From the NCBI RefSeq assembly GCF_000213555.1, contig NZ_GL891987.1, forward strand, positions 86,660 to 150,659: a DNA stretch of 64,000 nt. The letters are read 5' to 3'. The translations under genes and the position numbers were made by a program. Below, in pieces: positions 1 through 7,373 of the stretch (positions within the stretch are counted from its first letter, which is position 1; every line of letters begins with the position of its first letter). The notes below the pieces were generated by a model. The model saw nothing but the letters and a program-made list of their open reading frames with translations. It had not been told where the DNA came from and did not search any database. This stretch comes from Dysgonomonas gadei ATCC BAA-286. Lineage in GTDB: Bacteria > Bacteroidota > Bacteroidia > Bacteroidales > Dysgonomonadaceae.

Positions 1-692
1 GCGAAGTCGAGATATGAGAACTTGTGGAAATCATCATCTCCTTTTTGTTCTTCCATTAAACTGAAATCTACACTTCTTCCGTCTATTCTGGCGGGAGTAC
101 CTGTTTTCATCCTGTCGGTAGTAAATCCAAATTCCCTCAATTGTTCGGTAATTCCGAACGATGCCGGTTCTGAAACACGTCCTCCTCCGAGCTGTGTTTT
201 GCCTATATGCATTAGTCCGTTCAGGAATGTGCCGTTTGTGAGAACTACCGATTTTGCCGAGAAGTTTACACCCATCGCGGTCTTTACACCTGTTGCCGTT
301 TTGTTTTCTATAATCAGGGATGTTACAGTGTCCTGCCATACAAAAAGGTTATCGGTGTTCTCGATGATCCCTCTCCATTTAAGTATGAATTGCGCGCGGT
401 CGCTTTGTGCCCGTGGACTCCACATGGCAGGGCCTTTCGATTTGTTCAGCATGCGGAATTGGATGGCAGTAGTATCCGTGACAATTCCCATCTGTCCGCC
501 GAGGGCATCTATCTCCCGTACGATTTGTCCTTTTGCAATGCCACCTACTGCGGGGTTGCAACTCATCTGGGCGATTTTGTTCATGTCCATTGTTATCAGC
601 AGGGTTTTGGATCCCATGTTGGCCGCTGCGGCCGCAGCTTCGCAACCGGCATGACCTGCCCCGACAACAATTACGTCATATTTGAAGTTCAT
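1..692 (-). CDS. mnmG: tRNA uridine-5-carboxymethylaminomethyl(34) synthesis enzyme MnmG, N-terminal part (cut by window edge)
   Basis: The reading frame is open from an ATG at 690-692 to the left edge, about 230 residues, with no stop inside the window, so the gene continues beyond position 1. The N-terminus carries the FAD dinucleotide-binding motif VVGAGHAGCEAA, followed by the family hallmarks MSCNPAVGGIAKG and KGPAMWSPRAQSDR. Together with MnmE, the family installs the carboxymethylaminomethyl group at U34 of tRNAs, using FAD, NADH and a methylene donor. A -7 promoter box lies at 725-732, giving a short leader. The identification is very secure; only the C-terminal two thirds is missing. 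Confidence 0.95.
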   Translation of the reverse strand, partial: MNFKYDVIVVGAGHAGCEAAAAAANMGSKTLLITMDMNKIAQMSCNPAVGGIAKGQIVREIDALGGQMGIVTDTTAIQFRMLNKSKGPAMWSPRAQSDRAQFILKWRGIIENTDNLFVWQDTVTSLIIENKTATGVKTAMGVNFSAKSVVLTNGTFLNGLMHIGKTQLGGGRVSEPASFGITEQLREFGFTTDRMKTGTPARIDGRSVDFSLMEEQKGDDDFHKFSYLDF

Positions 693-724
693 CTTTTTTT
701 CTTTGGATAAAATTAATTAGGATG

Positions 725-732
725 CAAAGTTA
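725..732 (-). promoter_or_regulatory. -7 box of mnmG
   Basis: CAAAGTTA on the plus strand is TAACTTTG on the minus strand and fits TAnnTTTG. It lies 33 bp upstream of the mnmG ATG. Confidence 0.6.
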
Positions 733-802
733 GTATTTTATTGTATTTTCTGCGATAATTACTTTATGCTTATGAATGTGCTGCTTTAGATATGATGGCG
801 AT

Positions 803-1543
803 TTAAATATTATTGGCATTTTCTATTGCCTGTTTAACTTTTTCGGGATCAGTCAGAAGCATGCTGTATTCTTCTTCGTTTGTAAAAAAAGGTGATTTGT
901 ATTGCATTCCTCCATTATACCTGCACCTGCTTCGGAACGAGCCGTGAAATTCTTTCAAATCGGTAGCTCTAACCAGCTCGGAAATATTGTTCTCCGTAAT
1001 TCCTCCACCGGGCATAATTATTATTCTATCGTTGGCCTGACTGATTAATTTCTTTAATATTTCTTTTCCTTCCGGTGCGGATTCCATCCCGCCTGATGTA
1101 AGTATGCGGTCACACCCTAGTTCTATGATATCTTCTAACGAACTGAACAAATCGTTGCATCTGTCAAAAGCCCGATGAAAAGTAATAGTCATACGATATT
1201 TATGCGCAATTTTTACTAAATCCTGATTGCGTTCTTTATCGATACTGCCATCTGTGTTTAATATTCCGAATACAACACCGTCGCATCCTGCTTTTCCACA
1301 GTGGTGTATATCCTGTTTCATTATTTCAAATTCTAAATCGCTATATAGAAAGTCTCCCTCACGCGGACGTATGAGTACATTTAATTGAATATCAATATAT
1401 TGTCTTGTTTTTTCTATCTGTGATAGGGAAGGGGTAGTCCCTCCTTCGCTCAGATTATCACATAGTTCGACTCTGATTGCTCCTCCTTTTTGTCCATTTA
1501 TAGCGGATTGTGTTGAATTGGCACAAACTTCAAGTGTAATCAT
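803..1543 (-). CDS. cutC: CutC family protein (copper homeostasis / TIM-barrel)
   Basis: A 246-residue protein matching the usual length of CutC. It begins MITLEVCANS, the N-terminus typical of the family, and contains the conserved LIRPREGDF and GGGITENNI segments. CutC is a cytosolic TIM-barrel protein historically linked to copper tolerance in E. coli; its molecular function remains uncertain, so the copper role is by family name only. It starts 53 bp after the ygiQ stop and no own -7 box is evident, so it is probably the second gene of a ygiQ-cutC transcript. Confidence 0.88.
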   Translation of the reverse strand: MITLEVCANSTQSAINGQKGGAIRVELCDNLSEGGTTPSLSQIEKTRQYIDIQLNVLIRPREGDFLYSDLEFEIMKQDIHHCGKAGCDGVVFGILNTDGSIDKERNQDLVKIAHKYRMTITFHRAFDRCNDLFSSLEDIIELGCDRILTSGGMESAPEGKEILKKLISQANDRIIIMPGGGITENNISELVRATDLKEFHGSFRSRCRYNGGMQYKSPFFTNEEEYSMLLTDPEKVKQAIENANNI

Positions 1544-1596
1544 ATAATTATATTTGAATTAAATATTTGATATTCAGGTAATTGTTGGATAAACTA

Positions 1597-3423
1597 TTAA
1601 TAAATTGATAGTTTTTTCAACAGATCCTCTCTTTTTAATTTCTTCAAAGACTTGATAATCTGAGGTCTATAATTTTTATCGTACCAGAAAAAGTATTGAC
1701 GCTGAGCCAGTTTCTGCTCTTTGGTTCGTGCTGTATATACTTTTTCAAGCGTATAGGGATGATAGCCGGTATAATAAATTTCGGTGGCTACTGTCATTGG
1801 TGAAGGTGTAAAGTCCTGAACCTGTTCCAGTTTAAAGCCCAAAGGCTTTGTCTCGGAGGCTAATTCTGCCATATCTATCTCTGTACAAGCCGGATGGGAT
1901 GATATAAAATAAGGGATAAGCTGCTGTTTTAATCCGTTTTCGGAATTGATCTTATCGAATATTCTTTTAAATGTATGGAACTGCGAGAAACTCGGTTTAC
2001 GCATACAATTAAGTACCTTGTCCGATGTATGTTCCGGAGCCACTTTCAGTCTGCCGGATACATGGTTTAATATCAGTTCCTTTGTATACTTCTCGGATAT
2101 TTTGTTTAACCGGTCATCGTCATTCCGGTGCAACAACATATCATAACGCACCCCACTGCCGATAAATGACTTCTTGATTTTGGGAAGTGCATCCACTGCT
2201 TTGTAAATATCCAAAAGGTGTGAGTGGTCTACATCGAGGTTTTTGCATATCTTCGGATGAATACACGAGGGCCGTTTGCATTTAGCGCAAATGTTTTCAT
2301 CCCTGCCTTTCATTTTATACATGTTTGCCGAAGGGCCTCCCAGATCACTTAAATATCCCTTGAAATCCGGCATTTCCGTGATTTGTTTTACTTCGTTCAA
2401 TATCGATTTTTTCGAACGGGAGGCAATGAATTTTCCCTGATGAGCCGAAATGGTACAAAAGGCGCATCCGCCGAAACACCCCCGGTGCATATTTACCGAG
2501 AATTTTATCATTTCAAAAGCCGGGATGGTTTTTCCTTTGTATTTCGGATGGGGCAGGCGGGTATATGGCAGATCGAACGAGGCATCTATCTCTTTCTCAG
2601 ACATGGGAGGGTAGGGCGGATTGATTATTACCGCCTTTTCATCGTATATCTGTATAATGCGAGAAGCATTCATCATATTCGATTGCTCTTCTACAATGCG
2701 GAAATTACCCGCTTGTTTAAGTTTATCGGCAAGGCACTCTTCATGAGAAGCCAGATAAATATCCTTTCCATCCGGACGCTGTTTTAAAGCGTTTTTGGCG
2801 CATAGATGTGCTGTTTGTGGTATATCACTCAATTCATCGAGAGATTTGCCGTTTTTGAGCTCCGAAACTATCTTTTTCAATGGATTCTCACCCATGCCAT
2901 ATACCAGCAGATCCGCTTTTGAGTCGACAAGTATAGATTTATATAATTTATCATCCCAGTAATCGTAGTGCGTTACCCTGCGCAACGAGGCCTCTATCCC
3001 CCCTAATAATACAGGTACATCGGGGAAAAGCTCTTTTAGTATATTGCAATAGACAATGGAGGCTCTGTCGGGGCGCATTCCCGCCTTTCCATCAGGCGTA
3101 TAAGCATCGTCGGAACGCAGTCGCTTGTTGGCCGTATAGTGGTTTATCATCGAGTCCATTGCTCCGGCTGTTACCCCGAAGAAAAGGCGGGGTTTACCCA
3201 ATTTTTTGAAGTCGCGCAGATCGTCCCGCCAGTTCGGTTGCGGAACAATGGCTACCTTCAGCCCTTCGGCTTCAAGCATGCGTCCTATGACAGCCGCACC
3301 AAAAGACGGGTGGTCTATATATACGTCTCCCGAGAAAAGGATAACATCCAGTTCATCCCATCCTCTGAGTTCCACTTCTTTTTTTGTGGTCGGTTGCCAG
3401 TCGGTCAGTCGGTATTCTTTCAT
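1597..3423 (-). CDS. ygiQ: YgiQ family radical SAM protein
   Basis: About 608 residues from the ATG at 3421-3423. The radical SAM cluster motif CxxxCxxC appears as CFGGCAFC around residue 318, preceded by the N-terminal UPF0313 region (FSGDVYIDHPSFG, GGIEASLRR). A second cysteine group (CAKCKRPSC) lies about 60 residues further on, and the tail contains TPSPMTVATEIYYTG. YgiQ proteins are predicted iron-sulfur SAM enzymes of unknown substrate. An in-frame ATG four codons upstream is rejected because a -7 box at 3433-3440 covers it. The gene is divergent from the AraC-type regulator and likely co-transcribed with cutC. Confidence 0.93.
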   Translation of the reverse strand: MKEYRLTDWQPTTKKEVELRGWDELDVILFSGDVYIDHPSFGAAVIGRMLEAEGLKVAIVPQPNWRDDLRDFKKLGKPRLFFGVTAGAMDSMINHYTANKRLRSDDAYTPDGKAGMRPDRASIVYCNILKELFPDVPVLLGGIEASLRRVTHYDYWDDKLYKSILVDSKADLLVYGMGENPLKKIVSELKNGKSLDELSDIPQTAHLCAKNALKQRPDGKDIYLASHEECLADKLKQAGNFRIVEEQSNMMNASRIIQIYDEKAVIINPPYPPMSEKEIDASFDLPYTRLPHPKYKGKTIPAFEMIKFSVNMHRGCFGGCAFCTISAHQGKFIASRSKKSILNEVKQITEMPDFKGYLSDLGGPSANMYKMKGRDENICAKCKRPSCIHPKICKNLDVDHSHLLDIYKAVDALPKIKKSFIGSGVRYDMLLHRNDDDRLNKISEKYTKELILNHVSGRLKVAPEHTSDKVLNCMRKPSFSQFHTFKRIFDKINSENGLKQQLIPYFISSHPACTEIDMAELASETKPLGFKLEQVQDFTPSPMTVATEIYYTGYHPYTLEKVYTARTKEQKLAQRQYFFWYDKNYRPQIIKSLKKLKREDLLKKLSIY

Positions 3424-3432
3424 AATCAGCCA

Positions 3433-3440
3433 CAAAGGTA
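3433..3440 (-). promoter_or_regulatory. -7 box of ygiQ
   Basis: CAAAGGTA on the plus strand reads TACCTTTG on the minus strand. It ends only 9 bp before the chosen ATG, so the transcript should be leaderless or nearly so; this also excludes the upstream ATG at 3435. Confidence 0.55.
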
Positions 3441-3553
3441 TTGCTTTTTCCAGATTTATGATTCAAATATGAGTATTCTTAACTTTTTAGTTCGTTGTTG
3501 AACATTTCCATTTATCTTTATCTCTTCCAAAATTAGTCATATAAAGCAAAGAA

Positions 3554-4279
3554 ATGTACATTGAATATCAACCACATCCGTTTCTAAGTCAGTATATCGA
3601 AACCTACTGGTCTTCAATAGATTTTGCAGAGAAGGAGGTTTGTCGGCGTGTATTGCCTGATGGTTGCGTAGATATTATATTTTCATTTCACCGGCAGTCT
3701 CTTCCCCACATTGTGGGTACTATGACTACTTTTCTGGAAGTAGAATATCTGGGAGAGGTCAGGTTTATTGGGATTCGTTTCAAACCGGGAGGAATAACGG
3801 CTTTTATCCGTGTGCCTGTAAACGAATTTACTGATTCGCGGGTCGAACTTTTTTCTACGGAATCGGTATTTGATAAATCTTTCAGTGAAGATATTCCCTG
3901 GGAAAGGAGTACAACAGATATTATCTCTTTTGTGGATAACTATTTATTAAGCCGGCTTCCTAAACTGTCTCTGTTGGATGAAAGGGTTGATTATGCCGTA
4001 TCGCTGATAAAACAAGGCAAGGGAAATATACCGATACCGCTTATTGCAGAACAGGCCTGTCTGAGTAAACGGCAATTTGAACGCAGGTTTCTGGCCGGTA
4101 TAGGAATCTCTCCAAAAGCATTCAGCCGTATTATCAAATTCAAGAATACTCATCATCTTTTAAAATCGGGGGCGAATCAAAGCCTTTTTGATCTGGCGGT
4201 CGACTGCGGTTATTATGACCATGCCCATCTGATAAAAGAGTTTAAACGGCTTTCGGGTTCTTTACCTTCGGAACTTTAA
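3554..4279 (+). CDS. AraC family transcriptional regulator with DUF6597-type N-terminal domain
   Basis: A 241-residue protein. The first ~110 residues (YQPHPFLSQYIETYW, RRVLPDGCVDIIF, RFKPGG) match the N-terminal domain found in many Bacteroidota AraC regulators. The last ~85 residues hold two helix-turn-helix motifs typical of AraC (IAEQACLSKRQFERRF and LAVDCGYYDHAHLIKEFK). The effector is unknown. It is followed by a VOC-family gene with its own -7 box, so the two may be functionally linked but not necessarily co-transcribed. Confidence 0.88.
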   Translation: MYIEYQPHPFLSQYIETYWSSIDFAEKEVCRRVLPDGCVDIIFSFHRQSLPHIVGTMTTFLEVEYLGEVRFIGIRFKPGGITAFIRVPVNEFTDSRVELFSTESVFDKSFSEDIPWERSTTDIISFVDNYLLSRLPKLSLLDERVDYAVSLIKQGKGNIPIPLIAEQACLSKRQFERRFLAGIGISPKAFSRIIKFKNTHHLLKSGANQSLFDLAVDCGYYDHAHLIKEFKRLSGSLPSEL

Positions 4280-4320
4280 GATTGTCGTTTTTTTACACAA
4301 ATACTATGGTCTGTATTCTC

Positions 4321-4328
4321 TACTTTTG
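4321..4328 (+). promoter_or_regulatory. -7 box of the VOC gene
   Basis: TACTTTTG, an exact TAnnTTTG match, 38 bp upstream of the ATG at 4367. Confidence 0.6.
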
Positions 4329-4366
4329 GAAGTGATTTTCAAATATATAAACTTAAATATAGAGAT

Positions 4367-4762
4367 ATGGTACTAAATGATTCTACTCCGAACCTGATGG
4401 TCAGGAATGTTCGTCAGACAGTTGATTTTTATACAACAATCCTCGGTTTCAAACTTGTTGGTGCTGTTCCCGAATCGGGAAACGATTTGGTCTTTGCAAT
4501 CGTACAGTCCGGAAATGTTATGTTTATGTTTCAGGAAGAAAACAGCCTGAAAGAAGAATATCCACAGCTTGCAAAATTTCCGCAGGGTGGGGGATTAACC
4601 TTCTACATTCATGTATCCGATATTCATGGGCTGTACGAAAAACTCAATGAAAAAGTCACTATTGCAAAAGAAATGCATGAGACATTCTATGGATCTACCG
4701 ATTTCGCAATTGAGGACTGTAACGGTTATATTCTGACTTTTTCTCAGGAAAATACAAAATAG
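4367..4762 (+). CDS. VOC family protein (glyoxalase/bleomycin-resistance fold)
   Basis: A 131-residue protein with the two beta-alpha-beta-beta-beta modules of the vicinal oxygen chelate superfamily. The N-terminal part MVRNVRQTVDFYTTILGFKLVG and the C-terminal FAIEDCNGYILTFSQ are typical. Members include glyoxalase I, dioxygenases and antibiotic-binding proteins. The sequence alone does not say which, and a drug-resistance role should not be assumed. It lies directly after an AraC regulator on the same strand, which may control it. Confidence 0.8.
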   Translation: MVLNDSTPNLMVRNVRQTVDFYTTILGFKLVGAVPESGNDLVFAIVQSGNVMFMFQEENSLKEEYPQLAKFPQGGGLTFYIHVSDIHGLYEKLNEKVTIAKEMHETFYGSTDFAIEDCNGYILTFSQENTK

Positions 4763-4825
4763 GGTAGGTTTTTCTTAAATAATAGCCCAAGAAATTCGTT
4801 TTATCAAGAGTTAACAAAAACATTG

Positions 4826-4833
4826 TATATTTG
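4826..4833 (+). promoter_or_regulatory. -7 box of the TamL-like gene
   Basis: TATATTTG, an exact TAnnTTTG match, 19 bp upstream of the ATG at 4853. It makes the longer in-frame start at 4823 unlikely. Confidence 0.6.
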
Positions 4834-4852
4834 TAAAACGTTAATATTCTTG

Positions 4853-7153
4853 ATGAGAAAACTTGCACTTATATCTTTTGTCTTTATCCTGACGGCATGT
4901 AATACTACCAAGAACATACCGGAAGGGCGCTATCTGTTGGATAGTTATCAGATCAAGCATGATACTAAAAATGCTACGGCCGATTTGGAAGATTTCGTTC
5001 GTCAGCAGCCTAACACGAGTCTTCCTCTGCTTGGAAAAGTCCGTCTGGGTATATATAATATGGCCGGACAGGATACAAGTAAGTGGATAAACCGTACTAT
5101 ACAAAAGCTGGGACAAGCGCCGGTCTTGTATAGTGCATCGCAGACAATCATGTCGCAAAATCAGTTGAAGAAGCAACTGAATAACCAGGGCTATCTGAAT
5201 GCTGAAGCCGATACTACCCTGAAAGTGAAAGGGAAGAAAATGTCTGTTACCTATAATCTGAAAGGCGGTATTCCATATCGTGTACGTAACTATACGCACC
5301 AGATAGGCGATACGACTATGGCCCGTATTATGGGAAAGATACCTATCGAGCCATTACTCAAAAAAGGTGATATGTTCGACATGGGCATGTTGGAAGAAGA
5401 ACGCTTGCGGATAAATACCATTATGCGTAATGTAGGCTATTCTACTTTCTCCAAAGAGTATGTATATTTCCGGGCCGATACTACACTTAATTCGCATGAA
5501 GTGGATTTGTATCTCGATATTTATCCGAATAAGGATAGTTTGCCTTATCCCCGATATAAACTGAATAATATTACGATTATTTCAGGGGTCAATTCTGTTG
5601 ATAATGTATCAGGTTCCGGAGGGCAGATAAATACTAACCGATGGTTTTACAGGAATGCAGATACAACGGATTATTATGGGACTAAGATAATACGTGGCAG
5701 AAATAAGTTCCTGCGAAATTCTGCCGTGTTGCGTAATAATTATCTGAAGAAAGGGGCATATTATTCCGATTACAATATAACCCGTACATACGAGGCCTAC
5801 ACGAATATGGAGGCTATTAAGCAGGTAAATATTACTACCCAGCCTTCGCGCGAAGACAGTACACACCTGCTGGACGCCACAATCATACTGCTTCCCGCCA
5901 ATGCTCACTGGTTTAAGGCCGGGCTTGATGGGACCAATACCGCCGGAGATATAGGTATTGCTCCAAGTATTTCATACCAACATCAGAACTTATTTAACGG
6001 ATCGGAACAATTGAGTATCAAACTAAAAGGTGCTTATGAGTTCATCGCCGGAGACAAAAGCGGGGATGTGATGAACAGCAACTTCTATGAGTACGGAATA
6101 GAGACAGGGCTTACCTTTCCTCAGTTTCTTTTCCCCTGGTTGAAGAAAAGCTGGAGGGAATTACCATCTTCCAGTACACGCTTTACTGTGGGATTGAATA
6201 ATCAGCATAGGCAGGAATATACCCGTCAGTTTTTTAACTTAGGCGTAAATTATAGTTGGAATACATATAAAAACAGACTGCGTCACGGTCTGGACTTACT
6301 CGATGTAAACTATATCCGTATGCCATGGGTGTCAGATTATTTCCAGAAGAATTACCTTGACTCTACTAATAATGTCTTGTTGAGAGAGAGTTATAGCGAC
6401 AAGCTGGTGGCACGTACCGCCTATACGGTTACGTTGGTCAACGGACGCCGATTTACGGGGCTGTATCCCACCTATTCATTGCGGATGTCGATAGAAGTCG
6501 CGGGAGCTTTACCACGTCTGGCAACAACAATAGGCGGGGCAAAAGAGAATGAATTCGGAGAAAAGATGATATTAGGCGTGGCATATGCGGAATATGTGAA
6601 AGGAAGCGTCGATTATGCCCATACCTTCTATTTCTCTAAGAAACATTCTGTAGCTTATCACTTGGGACTGGGACTTGCGCAGCCTTACGGTAATTCCGGG
6701 ATTCTGCCTTTCGAACGGCGTTTTTTCTCGGGAGGAGCCAACAGTGTAAGGGGTTGGAGTACCCGTTCTCTGGGTCCCGGATCATATAAACGCCAGGGAA
6801 ACAGTGACTTTGTAAACCAGGCCGGAGATATGAAGCTCGAACTTAGTATCGAAAACAGGATGAAGATAACCGATCTTTTCGAATTTGCCCAATTCATCGA
6901 TGCCGGAAATATATGGACATTAATCGACTATGAGGAGCAGCCGGGAGGACAATTCAAATTCAAATCGTTCTATAAAGAAATAGGCCTGTCTTATGGGATC
7001 GGTTTACGAATGGATTTAAGTTTCCTGCTTCTTCGTTTCGATGCGGGGATGAAAGCCTATGACCCGGGGAGGGACCAGTCGGATCGTTTTATTCTTTTCA
7101 AGCCAAGGCTGAATAATATGGCATGGCACTTTGGGATAGGATATCCATTCTGA
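4853..7153 (+). CDS. TamL-like outer membrane assembly lipoprotein (BamA/TamA superfamily)
   Basis: About 766 residues from the ATG at 4853. The N-terminus is a lipoprotein signal peptide (MRKLALISFVFILTAC, lipid-modified Cys16). POTRA-like repeats follow, then a C-terminal Omp85 barrel with the conserved RFFSGGANSVRGW motif near residue 620 and a terminal strand ending in phenylalanine (GIGYPF). Omp85 proteins insert or translocate outer membrane proteins; the lipidated Bacteroidota version is called TamL. A tamB partner is not present in the window. The signal-peptide start and the -7 box at 4826 agree on the chosen start. Confidence 0.88.
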   Translation: MRKLALISFVFILTACNTTKNIPEGRYLLDSYQIKHDTKNATADLEDFVRQQPNTSLPLLGKVRLGIYNMAGQDTSKWINRTIQKLGQAPVLYSASQTIMSQNQLKKQLNNQGYLNAEADTTLKVKGKKMSVTYNLKGGIPYRVRNYTHQIGDTTMARIMGKIPIEPLLKKGDMFDMGMLEEERLRINTIMRNVGYSTFSKEYVYFRADTTLNSHEVDLYLDIYPNKDSLPYPRYKLNNITIISGVNSVDNVSGSGGQINTNRWFYRNADTTDYYGTKIIRGRNKFLRNSAVLRNNYLKKGAYYSDYNITRTYEAYTNMEAIKQVNITTQPSREDSTHLLDATIILLPANAHWFKAGLDGTNTAGDIGIAPSISYQHQNLFNGSEQLSIKLKGAYEFIAGDKSGDVMNSNFYEYGIETGLTFPQFLFPWLKKSWRELPSSSTRFTVGLNNQHRQEYTRQFFNLGVNYSWNTYKNRLRHGLDLLDVNYIRMPWVSDYFQKNYLDSTNNVLLRESYSDKLVARTAYTVTLVNGRRFTGLYPTYSLRMSIEVAGALPRLATTIGGAKENEFGEKMILGVAYAEYVKGSVDYAHTFYFSKKHSVAYHLGLGLAQPYGNSGILPFERRFFSGGANSVRGWSTRSLGPGSYKRQGNSDFVNQAGDMKLELSIENRMKITDLFEFAQFIDAGNIWTLIDYEEQPGGQFKFKSFYKEIGLSYGIGLRMDLSFLLLRFDAGMKAYDPGRDQSDRFILFKPRLNNMAWHFGIGYPF

Positions 7154-7196
7154 TTTGTAGTAAACAGTCTTTAGTTAATATCTTGTATTTTATTAC

Positions 7197-7230
7197 TCTC
7201 TTTGAATAGAAACATAAATTTTCAAAGAGA
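7197..7230. terminator. 10 bp inverted repeat after the TamL-like gene
   Basis: TCTCTTTGAA (7197-7206) and TTCAAAGAGA (7221-7230) are perfect inverted copies around a 14 nt loop. There is no T-run, so a terminator or processing role is tentative. Confidence 0.3.
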
Positions 7231-7344
7231 TGATAGCTGTCTGTGCATAGATAGTTTATAAAGAAATTATATTTATTTCTGAGAATTTCGGATATTTTAG
7301 ATTCCTTTAAATTAGCCAACTAAGATAATGCGCTTATTTTTTCG

Positions 7345-7352
7345 TAATTTTG
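7345..7352 (+). promoter_or_regulatory. -7 box of uvrA
   Basis: TAATTTTG, an exact TAnnTTTG match, 21 bp upstream of the ATG at 7374. Confidence 0.6.
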
Positions 7353-7373
7353 TATCCATTTTTTGAAGAGATT